A stretch of 15,937 bases of DNA, taken from contig QFNI01000073.1 of the NCBI GenBank assembly GCA_003240775.1, positions 1-15,937 of the forward strand, in the 5' to 3' direction. The notes under the pieces are model-generated. The model was not told where the DNA came from. It worked only from the letters and a program-made list of their open reading frames with translations, and searched no databases. Positions 1-7,168 of this stretch are shown in pieces. The first letter of the stretch is position 1. Every line of letters starts with the position of its first letter. The DNA is from Mesorhizobium amorphae. GTDB lineage: Bacteria; Pseudomonadota; Alphaproteobacteria; Rhizobiales; Rhizobiaceae. A program made the position numbers and the translations under genes.

Positions 1-2
1 TG

Positions 3-356
3 CAGCAACACCGGGCGTTCTACTTGCGGGTGCTTGACGGAGCCGGTAACGCCGCGTTTTTCGACGAGGTCGTCTCGTTTCTCGCCGGGCGCTTCCTGCC
101 CGACGCTTTCGAGCTTGCCGCTCTCCGGCAGGGGGCCCGCAAGGACGATCTCATGGCGGTCATGGCCGGTGGAGCCATGTGGCTCATGATCCGCTGGCTG
201 CGCGACGAGAGGCCTGCCGGGACAGCCGAGGACATGGCGCAGCGGATCGCCGCAGTCGCCGCCACGATGGTCGCGCCTCCAGCAGGAAGAAACCCGACTA
301 GGGATATCACGGAAACAGTGGCGACAGTTCTTAAGACACCATCTTCACGCACATAG
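3..356 (+). CDS. TetR/AcrR-family transcriptional regulator, C-terminal part (5' end outside window)
   Basis: The reading frame is open from the window edge and ends in TAG at 354-356, so only about 117 C-terminal residues are seen. The helical pattern, with a QHRAFYLRVLDGAG-like start, then VVSFLAGRFLPDAF, then a Gly-Gly-Ala/Trp-rich helix (MAGGAMWLMIRWLRDERPAG) and an AEDMAQRIAAVAATM helix, matches the ligand-binding/dimerisation half of TetR proteins, where a Gly-rich helix followed by 'WL..g.P' and a Glu-Asp/Met helix is usual. The DNA-binding helix-turn-helix would lie upstream of the window. The last 25 residues are a non-conserved tail. A TTG at 24 could be mistaken for a start, but coding continues upstream of it. 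Target genes and ligand are unknown. The family assignment rests only on the C-terminal pattern. Confidence 0.65.
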   Translation, partial: QQHRAFYLRVLDGAGNAAFFDEVVSFLAGRFLPDAFELAALRQGARKDDLMAVMAGGAMWLMIRWLRDERPAGTAEDMAQRIAAVAATMVAPPAGRNPTRDITETVATVLKTPSSRT

Positions 357-536
357 GCATTCTACGGTGTCAGCGTCGGACGAATGGCAGATCGCGAAAG
401 AAGCACGAACGGCAAAGATTAGGGTAGAGCACAAAACTTCAGCAATCGGAGCAAAGAACGTTCTGACTTGGCAGCCTGCTCCCGGCCCCCGACCGGCAGA
501 ATGTGTGGTTCCCTGCTCGACTTAAAATGGCTGAGT

Positions 537-1271
537 CTAGACTGTCTCGCCTGTTGTTACCGGGGTCGTCAAAGCGACACTGCGGGCGAGGTAAAGTTCG
601 ACACCAGCGCGGGTCAGGAATGACGCGAGCCCGATCAGGATAGCGACCAGTCGGATGCGGGACTCGTCGGCATCCACTTGGGTCTGACGTTTCAACAGCA
701 ATTCCTTTTCGGCCTCGGTGATCTCGCCGATGATGCGGCGGATTTTGTCCATGGTGGCGCGCTCCATCATCGCGACCTCTTCTCGCTGGGCTGCCGCGGT
801 GCCCGCCTCATCGTGAAGGCGAATGGTGTCGCGCAGTTCCTTGAGCTTGGTGTCGACAAGGCTGTCGAGTTCCGACACACGCGTTCGCTGCTCTGCGTTG
901 TCGGAGATCTTCGAGCGCAGCGTGGCACGCAGCAGCGTCAGTCGATCAAGCGCCTTTGCATAGGGGTCGAGGAACCTGCGATCGCCGCTCAGCAGGTATC
1001 CTCGCTGCCCTGTCTCGGCATCATCAAGGCCAATCAACACGTCCTTGGTCGTATCGATGGCCTGGAACGTGTGGACCACGAGGTCCTGGTGATCGCTGAG
1101 CAACTGATGCGTCCAAGTGGTGGCGAGCAGCCCAGCCGCGATCACGACTCCGACGGGCAGCGAACGCAGGAGCACCGGTGTAGTCAGCCACCTTTCCCTG
1201 ATGGCATTCCAGGAAAGGTCAACCACTTCGGCGAGCCTTGAAAGCCCAAGACAATGCTGAGCTTGGTCCAT
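537..1271 (-). CDS. CHASE3-domain membrane protein without an output domain
   Basis: This 244-residue protein has a short cytoplasmic start, a transmembrane helix at about residues 37-56 (PVGVVIAAGLLA), a periplasmic helical domain at about 60-203 and a second transmembrane helix at about 206-229 (RLVAILIGLASFL). The periplasmic part has the CHASE3 hallmarks: a DAETGQRGYLLSGD motif around residues 84-97 followed by FLDPYAKALDRL, then long amphipathic helices. CHASE3 domains normally sense small ligands in front of HAMP, histidine kinase, GGDEF or cyclase modules. Here the protein stops about 15 residues after the second helix, so nothing can transmit a signal enzymatically. It may be a remnant of a longer kinase or may act through a partner. 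The ATG at 1271 is chosen because it gives the full first membrane segment; its ribosome-binding site is weak. No gene in the same operon is seen. Confidence 0.8.
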   Translation of the reverse strand: MDQAQHCLGLSRLAEVVDLSWNAIRERWLTTPVLLRSLPVGVVIAAGLLATTWTHQLLSDHQDLVVHTFQAIDTTKDVLIGLDDAETGQRGYLLSGDRRFLDPYAKALDRLTLLRATLRSKISDNAEQRTRVSELDSLVDTKLKELRDTIRLHDEAGTAAAQREEVAMMERATMDKIRRIIGEITEAEKELLLKRQTQVDADESRIRLVAILIGLASFLTRAGVELYLARSVALTTPVTTGETV

Positions 1272-1464
1272 TCATCGTCATGGTGGCCTCAGTCCGACTG
1301 TCACTCAACCAAGAGATAGAGAAAACGCGTCGTCCGCCTAGCCGCAACTTGACCGTCGAAGCCTGGCTAGCAGATCCATGATGTATCTCATCGCCATGCG
1401 TGGAGTGGTGAGCGGGCGACGCCGGAGATCATCGCATCGTTCCGGATCAGCTACGAGGCGGCGA

Positions 1465-2202
1465 TCAGCCGATGAAGGCTGTGGGCGTCGTTCCAGTCAC
1501 CTGCCGGAAAGCGTGTGAGAAGGCTGCGGTGCTGGCAAAGCCTACACCGGCAGACACGTGGGCAATCGAGTGGCCTCGCGAGAGCCGGTCCATCGCCTGC
1601 ACGATCCTGGCTCGCTGCCGCCATGCTTTGAACGTCAGTCCGGTCTCGGCAGGAAACAATCGGCTCATGGAGCGGAGCGACATGGCTGCCCGCGACGCCG
1701 TCTCGCTCGCACTCAACCTGTTCTGGGAATCCCGTAACGCGACCTCTGCGACCCGCCGTCCCGCAGCACTCGAAGGCATAGGCAGGAAGGTCGGAGCGTC
1801 GGGCGCCTCGTTGAGTTCGTGCAGCATGAGCCGAACGATGAGCTCCGTCTTCTTTCGAGGGACGTCGGTCGAAAATACTGCAGCCGACAGAGCGCGCAAA
1901 AGCGGTGTGACCTGCAAGGCGAAGGTGCGGTCAGGTAGGCTCGGTGGTGCCCAGTCCCGCACTGCCGGTGACTGCCAGTGAACGAGCCAAAGCTCGGCGT
2001 CTGCGAGCAATTCCACGCGGTGCAGCACATCTGGCGGAATCCAGACCGCAAGTTGCGGCGGCACGAACCAACGCCCCTCATTGGTCTCAACCTGCACGAT
2101 ACCCGACATCACGAAGGTGAGCTGAGCTTCGTCGTGCGCGTGGATCGCAAGGCCGCCGCCGCGACGTTTCCTGCCACGAGATAGGGAGAAGGGTGGTGGC
2201 AT
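1465..2202 (-). CDS. AraC-family transcriptional regulator
   Basis: This 245-residue protein has a cupin-like N-terminal sensing domain followed by an AraC DNA-binding domain. In the N-terminal part, HAHDEAQLTFVMSG and VPPQLAVWIPPDVLHRV are the usual strands of the AraC_binding fold. The C-terminal part, from about residue 150, shows the two helix-turn-helix units: ASETASRAAMSLRSMSRLF for the first, and the conserved 'VGFASTAAFSHAFRQVTGTTP' region (18 or so residues) for the second. The ATG at 2202 is the only good start after an in-frame stop at about 2239-2241. The Lys/Arg/Gly-rich first 17 residues are atypical, so the true start or an upstream frameshift remains possible. It is divergent from the oxidoreductase gene at 2312, separated by 109 bp, and so is likely to regulate that gene and itself. 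Confidence 0.85.
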   Translation of the reverse strand: MPPPFSLSRGRKRRGGGLAIHAHDEAQLTFVMSGIVQVETNEGRWFVPPQLAVWIPPDVLHRVELLADAELWLVHWQSPAVRDWAPPSLPDRTFALQVTPLLRALSAAVFSTDVPRKKTELIVRLMLHELNEAPDAPTFLPMPSSAAGRRVAEVALRDSQNRLSASETASRAAMSLRSMSRLFPAETGLTFKAWRQRARIVQAMDRLSRGHSIAHVSAGVGFASTAAFSHAFRQVTGTTPTAFIG

Positions 2203-2242
2203 CGCCGATTTGGCCTTTGCGCGATGGGCATTGGCGTCTCAT

Positions 2243-2264
2243 CGCTAACACATTGCGCTAACAC
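2243..2264. promoter_or_regulatory. Direct repeat in the divergent araC-type/oxidoreductase intergenic region, candidate operator
   Basis: The 9-bp word CGCTAACAC occurs at 2243-2251 and again at 2256-2264, a 13-bp period, in the 109-bp gap between the two divergent genes. AraC-family proteins bind as two helix-turn-helix units to direct repeats, so this is a plausible binding site. The repeat is seen directly; the operator role is inferred. Confidence 0.4.
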
Positions 2265-2311
2265 CGCAAGCATCTCCGGATGAGGCCTGGAGAAGAAGCT
2301 GGAGCCAAGCA

Positions 2312-3229
2312 ATGAGAGCAGTTGTCATTGAGACCTATGGCGGCAACGAGGTTTTGCAGCACGCGGATGTCAATCGTCCCACCCCCGGACCGGGCGAAGT
2401 CCTCGTGAAGATCGAGGCCGCGGGCGTGAACCCGGTGGACTGGAAGATTCGCAACGGGGCTGGGGCACGCATGGGAATGAGCCTGCCCATCCATCTCGGC
2501 GGGGAGATCGCCGGCACGATCGAGGAACTTGGCGACGGAGTGACCGAGTTCGAAGCCGGGGAGAACGTCTTTGGCATCATCGCGTCGGGAGGGTTCGCCG
2601 AGTATGCCGTTGCAAAAGCCGCGGATCTGGCATCCGTGCCCGCCAACCTCGACTTCGTTCAGGCGGCGGCGGTGCCCCTTGGCGCCTTGACGGCTTGGCA
2701 GGCCCTGTTTGACGTGGCGCACCTGACAGGCGGCCAGCATCTGCTCGTCACCAACGGCTCAGGCGGCGTCGGCTCACTCGCGGTGCAGATCGCCAAGGCA
2801 AAGGGTGCGCATGTGACTGTCATGGCCTCCAAGGAGAACGAGACCTATGTCCGCGGCCTCGGCGTGGACATGTTCGTTGACCACACGGCCCGGCCCTTCG
2901 AAGAGGTCGTTCGCGAAATGGACGTGGTGTTTGACACAGTGGGTGGTGACATCTTCTCGCGCGCATTCGCGGTGCTCAAGTCCGAAGGCGTCCTTGTCAC
3001 GGCCGTTGCGTTCCCGAGCGAGGCCGATCGTCTGAAGGGCCCACGCGTCGCGCGGGTACAATGCAAGCCGAACGGCAAGCAACTGGATGGCATTCGCGAA
3101 TTGGTCGAGGCGGACAAGCTTCGGGCGCGGGTGGCGACGGTGCTGCCGCTGGCGGATGTCACGCAAGCGCTGGAGTTGTCGGAGAGTGGTCGAGCAAAAG
3201 GCAAGATCGTCCTCCAAACGGCATCATGA
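2312..3229 (+). CDS. NADP-dependent zinc-free alcohol dehydrogenase-like / quinone oxidoreductase
   Basis: This 305-residue protein of the medium-chain dehydrogenase/reductase superfamily has a GroES-like N-terminal domain (residues about 1-120, with GEVLVKIEAAGVNPVDWKIRNG) and a Rossmann nucleotide-binding domain signalled by NGSGGVGSLAVQIAKAKG at about 148-165. The structural- and catalytic-zinc cysteines of true alcohol dehydrogenases are absent, which points to the quinone reductase/enone reductase branch that transfers hydride from NADPH to quinones or electrophilic enones in the cytoplasm. Length is normal for the branch. The start is supported by GGAG at 2301-2304, seven bases before the ATG. 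It faces away from the AraC regulator and is probably induced through it. The substrate is not predictable. Confidence 0.9.
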   Translation: MRAVVIETYGGNEVLQHADVNRPTPGPGEVLVKIEAAGVNPVDWKIRNGAGARMGMSLPIHLGGEIAGTIEELGDGVTEFEAGENVFGIIASGGFAEYAVAKAADLASVPANLDFVQAAAVPLGALTAWQALFDVAHLTGGQHLLVTNGSGGVGSLAVQIAKAKGAHVTVMASKENETYVRGLGVDMFVDHTARPFEEVVREMDVVFDTVGGDIFSRAFAVLKSEGVLVTAVAFPSEADRLKGPRVARVQCKPNGKQLDGIRELVEADKLRARVATVLPLADVTQALELSESGRAKGKIVLQTAS

Positions 3230-3495
3230 CCACCGCGGCAGCACGCGATCTCATGCCGGAGGGGTCATCTCTACGCCAATACTCCACCTATCGGGGAGAC
3301 CCAGCTCTTTGGCCCGGAGATTTCTTGATCCGATTATCTCAAGGGTGGAGCGATCTTGCGACCTTGTGGGGCCGATGCGCCGCTTCAGCATTCGTGCAGA
3401 ACAATCATCGGCTACCACGGCTCACCTTTGATACTTTTTCATTGAAATGATTAGAGTTTTCTTGCTGAGTCAATCGCGGCCTGCTGGTCGTGCCG

Positions 3496-3604
3496 CTTTG
3501 ATCGAGCACTGTCGCTCGATCCAAAGGCCTGTGGGACAGGCCCTTGCGCCCTCCTTGCGGAAACTTAGCTTCTTCACTCCCAAGCGGCCCGCCAGAGCGG
3601 GCCG
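3496..3604. repeat. Three successive stem-loops
   Basis: Perfect inverted repeats are GATCGAGC 3500-3507 with GCTCGATC 3514-3521 (extendable by CTTT/AAAG across one bulged base), GGCCTGT 3526-3532 with ACAGGCC 3536-3542 (loop GGG), and CGGCCCGC 3585-3592 with GCGGGCCG 3597-3604 (loop CAGA). None is followed by a U-tract on either strand, so they do not look like ordinary intrinsic terminators. Function unknown. Confidence 0.5.
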
Positions 3605-4121
3605 TGGAAGCGTCCGCCCGCGACGTGGTGTCCGTGCCGGTTACGGCGACGTCGGGGGCCGGCTGGGTGCCGAACAGGGCGGCGACGTCGAACCGGCGGC
3701 CAGCTCGCGCGTCGAGCCGTCCATGCGCTGCGCGGCGGCCGAACCCAGGCGCCTGATCCTCACACGCGCCCGCCTGCCGGCCTGATCGCTCTGCTCGCCA
3801 CCGCAGGCGGGCAGCACGTGCGACTTCCGCCGCCAACGATCGACACCGGCAACCATCGCGCCTGCATCGACCTTGCACCGCACCGATGCACAACCATCGC
3901 GCAGGCAAACATGTGGCCACCGCTCAAAGACTGCCGAGACAGGCTTCAGAATGGCCGCCCAGACCAGGCGTCTCAGCAGGCCCAAAGACCACACATTTTG
4001 CGAGAAAAACCGCTAACCCGCGGCTATGTCGCATCTATTTTTGGAGAGCCAACGAGAACCTGCAAAAACAGACTGCTTGGTGGAGCACGCAGTCCGGTGC
4101 GAACGCGTCTCGGGGACTGCA

Positions 4122-4291
4122 TTCCCTGATAACAGGCCAAAAACAGGGAAAACTGCGAAAACAGGCAGCGATCGGGTGTGTGGACTGGAGAAACGGCGAG
4201 CGAGCACAATGGCTTAGCATGCAAATTCCCTGCTCGGGGGAGCAGGGAAAGTTTCCAACATATCAGGGAAGATTCGTAAGCGCTCAGGGAG
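4122..4291. repeat. Cluster of CAGGGAA/TTCCCTG words with a perfect 10-bp hairpin
   Basis: The word TTCCCTG or its complement CAGGGAA appears at about 4122, 4143, 4226, 4243 and 4264, and a near copy CAGGGAG lies at about 4285. The central pair forms a perfect inverted repeat, TTCCCTGCTC at 4226-4235 and GAGCAGGGAA at 4240-4249 with a GGGG loop. From memory, similar AT-richer, CAGGGAA-rich DNA is common beside insertion sequences in Hyphomicrobiales, but I cannot run a search to confirm it. Confidence 0.55.
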
Positions 4292-4328
4292 CGCACACTT
4301 GTGATCAGCGTGACGGTCCTAAGTGCCT

Positions 4329-4727
4329 ATGAGTGCGATCCTCTACGAAGTCGTAGGACCAGATGTGGTTAAGCCGCTTGGGCCGAAGCCACACGCACGA
4401 GCCGTCGTTCAGCCACAGCCAGCCGCGCTGGGACTGCTTGGCTGACACCTTCAGGCCCTCTTGTCGCCAGATGCGCTCCACCCGCTTCACGTTGACGAGC
4501 CAGCCGGCATCCCGCAGCAAGGCCGAGATTCGACGATATCCATAGCGTCCATAGCGGGTCGCCAGTTCGAGGATGTCGGCCGCCAGCGCCGCATCATTGG
4601 CTCGACCCTTCGGCACCTTGCGATGCGTTGATCGGTGCTGCCCCAGAACCCGGCACGCCAAACGCTCCTTCACGCCATGCTTCTTCATGACGTGCTTGAT
4701 GCATTGGCGACGGCGGGAGGGGCTCAC
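4329..4727 (-). pseudogene. IS3-family transposase OrfB, N-terminal fragment
   Basis: The GTG at 4727 starts a frame that overlaps the end of the OrfA remnant, as is normal in IS3 elements where OrfAB is made by frameshifting. It shows the HTH_21-type region: an N-terminal VMKKHGVKERLACRVLG helix pair, then YGRYGYRRISALLRDAGW, then VKRVERIWRQEGLKV and a LNHIWSYDFVEDRTH segment. That last segment is the start of the integrase (rve) core and carries the first catalytic Asp. Homology stops at about 4329; the frame then runs a few unrelated codons to a stop at 4305. The second Asp and the Glu of the DDE triad are missing, so it cannot be catalytic. About two thirds of OrfB is lost. Confidence 0.88.
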
Positions 4728-4851
4728 CAGTTTCCCGAAGCGACCCCCTTCAGGATTAGCTTCTCCAGTGTCAGGTCGGAGACTGCCTTGCGAAGGCGCT
4801 CGTTCTCCTTCTCAAGGTCCTTCAACCGCTCCACCTGGTCGGACTTCAGCC
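4724..4851 (-). pseudogene. IS3-family OrfA, C-terminal fragment
   Basis: Read on the minus strand from about 4851, the frame gives GLKSDQVERLKDLEKENERL followed by RKAVSDLTLEKLILKGVASGNW and a stop at 4726-4724. This is the leucine-zipper/coiled-coil end of IS3-family OrfA (usually about 90 residues). The N-terminal helix-turn-helix half is gone, replaced by the PIN-gene fragment at about 4851. Together with the OrfB fragment it forms an IS remnant lacking both terminal inverted repeats. Confidence 0.85.
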
Positions 4852-4890
4852 CTCTTCGTGGACACGAACGTGCTGATCTACGCCACCGAC
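4852..4890 (+). pseudogene. Fragment of a PIN-domain (VapC-like toxin) gene
   Basis: The plus-strand frame from 4852 reads LFVDTNVLIYATD, the diagnostic first strand of PIN-domain ribonucleases including the first metal-binding Asp and the 'DTNVLIY' signature. Only about 13 codons remain, without a start codon. It is sandwiched between the OrfA fragment (junction about 4851) and the aapP fragment (junction about 4884-4890). The match is short but the motif is specific; a chance match is possible. Confidence 0.55.
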
Positions 4891-4913
4891 AACAATGGCG
4901 GGCTGTCCGTCAT
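4878..4913 (-). pseudogene. aapP-like ABC ATPase gene, first codons only
   Basis: An ATG at 4913-4911 overlaps the aapM stop codon in an ATGA arrangement, the same coupling as at the aapQ/aapM boundary. It reads M-T-D-S-P-P-L-L-S-V before running into the PIN fragment and a stop at 4880-4878. In aap/bzt operons the ATPase gene (aapP/bztD) follows aapM at this position. The Walker motifs and everything else are missing, so I read this as the stub of a deleted aapP. Identity as aapP is inferred from position and overlap; ten residues alone cannot prove it. Confidence 0.5.
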
Positions 4914-5983
4914 CGAGTTTGCGGGTTGAGCCGCCGCTCCAGCCACAGGCTGTAGCGCGAGCCCGCGAAGCAGAGCACGAAATAGATCGTGGCAACAAGC
5001 AGGTAGCTCTCGTCGTAGAAGCCGAGCCAGGCGGGGTCGGTCGCGGCGGCGCGCGCGGCGTTCAAGAGATCGAACACGCCGATCACCGCGAGCAGCGAGG
5101 TGGCGAGCAGGAAGCCGATGGCGAGGTTGACGATGCCCGGTATCACCACGCGCAGCGCCTGGGGCAGCACGACGAGCCGGATCGTGCGCCAGTAGCCGAG
5201 GCCGAGCGAGGCGGCCGCCTCCTCCTGGCCGCGCGGAATGGTCTGGAGGCCGGCGCGGATCACTTCCGCCAGATAGGCCGACCAGAACAAGACGAGCATG
5301 ATCATCGCGCGGCCGATCTTGTCGAGAAGCGCGCCGCCCGGCAGCGCCATGGGCAGGATCAGCATGGCGACATAGAGGATCGCGACCATGGGCGTCGCGC
5401 GCATCAGCTCGATGAAGCCGACGCTGATGAGCCGCAGGAGCCCCATGTCCGAGCGCCGTGCGAGCGCCAACAGCAGCGCGAGCGGAAAGGCCGACGCGAA
5501 GCACGCCGCCCATACGAACAGCGTGATCGGCAGCCCGCCCCACTGGTTGACGGACACGCGCGAAAGAAGCGGCGGACCGCTCATCAGAACCCAGCAGAGC
5601 CCGAGCACCAGCGGCCAGGCGAGAAGCAGCTTCGCACCCCACAGGCGCGGCAAGGCAGAGGCCGAAACGAGCCCGAGCAGCAGCACGATCACGAGTGCTG
5701 GGCGCCAGTGCAGCGCAGGTGGAAAGAAAGCGAAGAGCACGAAGCGCAGCTTGGCCGCGACGAAAGCCCAGCACGCGCCGCTCGCAGCCAGGCAGTCCTG
5801 GGAGGTCCCCCTGAATGTCGCATCCGTCAGTCCCCAACGGACGAGCGGCGGAACGACCAGTGCCAGGAAGACGAGGCTCGCAAATGAAAGCACGGCGTTG
5901 AGCGGCGTGCCGAACAGGCCAACTGCGAAGCGCCAGGGGTCGAAGCGGCGCGCAGGCCAAGCGGGAAGGGGGATCGCGGTCAT
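4910..5983 (-). CDS. aapM: Polar amino-acid ABC transporter permease, AapM/BztC type
   Basis: This 357-residue inner-membrane permease has several hydrophobic helices, a long extracytoplasmic loop after the first one (typical of AapQ/AapM and BztB/BztC rather than the shorter HisM/GlnP type), and a C-terminal permease core. The core holds the EAA coupling loop, SIPRGQ-like PRGQEEAAASLGLGYW followed by RLVVLPQALRVVIPG, which docks onto the ATPase. Its start ATG at 5983 overlaps the aapQ stop (ATGA, 5980-5983), so the two are translationally coupled and should form the heterodimeric channel. The C-terminus LERRLNPQTR looks native. The ATPase gene that should follow is deleted, so function would need an ATPase encoded elsewhere. 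Confidence 0.9.
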   Translation of the reverse strand: MTAIPLPAWPARRFDPWRFAVGLFGTPLNAVLSFASLVFLALVVPPLVRWGLTDATFRGTSQDCLAASGACWAFVAAKLRFVLFAFFPPALHWRPALVIVLLLGLVSASALPRLWGAKLLLAWPLVLGLCWVLMSGPPLLSRVSVNQWGGLPITLFVWAACFASAFPLALLLALARRSDMGLLRLISVGFIELMRATPMVAILYVAMLILPMALPGGALLDKIGRAMIMLVLFWSAYLAEVIRAGLQTIPRGQEEAAASLGLGYWRTIRLVVLPQALRVVIPGIVNLAIGFLLATSLLAVIGVFDLLNAARAAATDPAWLGFYDESYLLVATIYFVLCFAGSRYSLWLERRLNPQTR

Positions 5984-7161
5984 CGCATAGTCCCTCCGCG
6001 CAGGGCGACGCGGCGATTGTAGAGGTTCATCAGGGCCGAGGCGGCCAGGTTGAGCACGAGGTAGAGCCCGATCAGGATCGTGAGCGCTTCGAGCGACTGG
6101 CCCGTGGTGTTCGCGGTGGTGTTGATGATCGACACCAGGTCTGGATAGCCGATGGCGACTGCCAGGCTCGAGTCCTTGATCAGGTCGAGATAGCTCGACG
6201 TGGTGAGCGGCGTGATCACCCGCAGCGCCTGGGGGAGCACGACAAGGCGCATGATGGAGGCGGGACGCAGGCCCAGCGCGCGCGCGGCCTCCCACTGGCC
6301 CCGGCTCACCGACTGAATGCCCGCGCGCACGATCTCCGCGATGGCGGCAGAGAACTTCACCGAGAGCCCGGCGAGGAGGGCTGCGAACTCCGGCGTCATC
6401 GCCCAGCCGCCGCGGATGTTGAAGCCTTGCAGCACGGGCTGCTGCCACGTAGCGCCGCCGGCCGCGAAAGGCGCGGCGAGAAGAGGAGCCAAGAGAACGG
6501 CGAACAGCATCCAAGCGCCACGCGGCAGGACGCGGCCGCGCGCGGAAAAGGCGGCAGCAAGCAGGGCCGCGAGCAACACCGCCCACGCGCCCCAGAAGAC
6601 AGGCCCCAGTTCCCCGAGCGAGAGGCTTGGAACGAACACGCCGCGGTTCGACAGGAACACCGCGCCAAGCACGTCGATCGCCTGCCGCGGTGCGGGCAGC
6701 GATTTGGCGAGTGCGATCCAGAAGAAGAGCTGGAGCAGCAGCGGCGTGTTGCGCAAGCCCTCGACATAGACCCGCACGAGCCGGGCGAGCAGCGGGTTGG
6801 ACGACAGGCCCGCGACGCCGAATGCGACGCCAAGCAGGGTGGCGAACACGCAGCCGAGTGCGGCCACCTTCAGCGTGTTGAGAAGGCCTGCGAGGATCGC
6901 GCGGAGATACGGGTCGCCGGCCGCGAACGAGATCACGCTTTCGCCAATGGCGAAATTGGCGGAGTGCCGGAGAAAGCCGAAGCCTGGCGACACGCCGATG
7001 CGCGCCATGGTGGCAGCGGTGTTCGCGCCGAGCCAGAACAGGAACGCGAAAAGCCCAAGTGCCGTCAGCACCTGGGCAAGCGGATGGGGGCCGAGCCAAA
7101 GCTTGGCCCGACCGAAAATGCCGGGCTTGGTGAAGCCCGGCACGGCAGTGCTGACGCTCAC
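5980..7161 (-). CDS. aapQ: Polar amino-acid ABC transporter permease, AapQ/BztB type
   Basis: A protein of about 393 residues, partner of the downstream permease. It has an N-terminal transmembrane helix (LTALGLFAFLFWLGANTA), a conserved FAAGDPYLRAILAGLLNTLKV entry to the permease core, a large central insertion with several more helices, and the EAA loop QWEAARALGLRPASIMRLVV near the C-terminus. I place the start at GTG 7161, seven bases after the aapJ stop. An in-frame ATG at 7203 would add 14 residues and overlap aapJ by 35 bases; neither start has a strong ribosome-binding site. The gene ends M-R-stop, overlapping aapM by four bases. Family knowledge: Aap permeases import glutamate, aspartate and other L-amino acids; specificity comes mainly from the binding protein. 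Confidence 0.88.
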   Translation of the reverse strand: MSVSTAVPGFTKPGIFGRAKLWLGPHPLAQVLTALGLFAFLFWLGANTAATMARIGVSPGFGFLRHSANFAIGESVISFAAGDPYLRAILAGLLNTLKVAALGCVFATLLGVAFGVAGLSSNPLLARLVRVYVEGLRNTPLLLQLFFWIALAKSLPAPRQAIDVLGAVFLSNRGVFVPSLSLGELGPVFWGAWAVLLAALLAAAFSARGRVLPRGAWMLFAVLLAPLLAAPFAAGGATWQQPVLQGFNIRGGWAMTPEFAALLAGLSVKFSAAIAEIVRAGIQSVSRGQWEAARALGLRPASIMRLVVLPQALRVITPLTTSSYLDLIKDSSLAVAIGYPDLVSIINTTANTTGQSLEALTILIGLYLVLNLAASALMNLYNRRVALRGGTMR

Positions 7162-7168
7162 GAGCGGC

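Larger units (their letters stand above)
3230..4328. other. Non-coding or decayed stretch of about 1.1 kb between the oxidoreductase and the IS remnant
   Basis: Several open frames cross this stretch on both strands, but none has recognisable domains. Their compositions (Arg/Ala/Gly-rich, low-complexity) look like chance frames in GC-rich DNA. Base composition changes along it: 3230-3480 and 3960-4330 are clearly less GC-rich than the neighbouring genes, while 3600-3900 is very GC-rich. The stretch carries three stem-loops (3496-3604) and a cluster of CAGGGAA/TTCCCTG words (4122-4291), listed separately. It reads as an accumulation of transferred or decayed DNA next to an insertion-sequence fragment. 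Confidence 0.5.

Noticed and set aside
1368..1475. Coding-like plus-strand stretch ending ATPEIIASFRISYEAAISR
   Set aside because: It has no start codon and is only about 35 codons between stops. It could be a gene remnant but cannot be assigned.
3496..3604. Integron attC site
   Set aside because: The stem-loops lack the conserved core-site sequences, and no integrase or cassette array is present in the window.
3405..3994. Two long minus-strand frames (171 and 117 codons) in the gene-poor stretch
   Set aside because: They overlap each other in different frames, are Arg/Ala/Gly-rich, show no domain and have no credible ribosome-binding site. They look like chance frames in GC-rich DNA.
4910..7099. 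A single 729-codon minus-strand frame spanning both permease genes
   Set aside because: Its first half is an Arg/Ala/Pro-rich shadow of aapQ; only the part from ATG 5983 is a real gene (aapM). It is not a fused permease.
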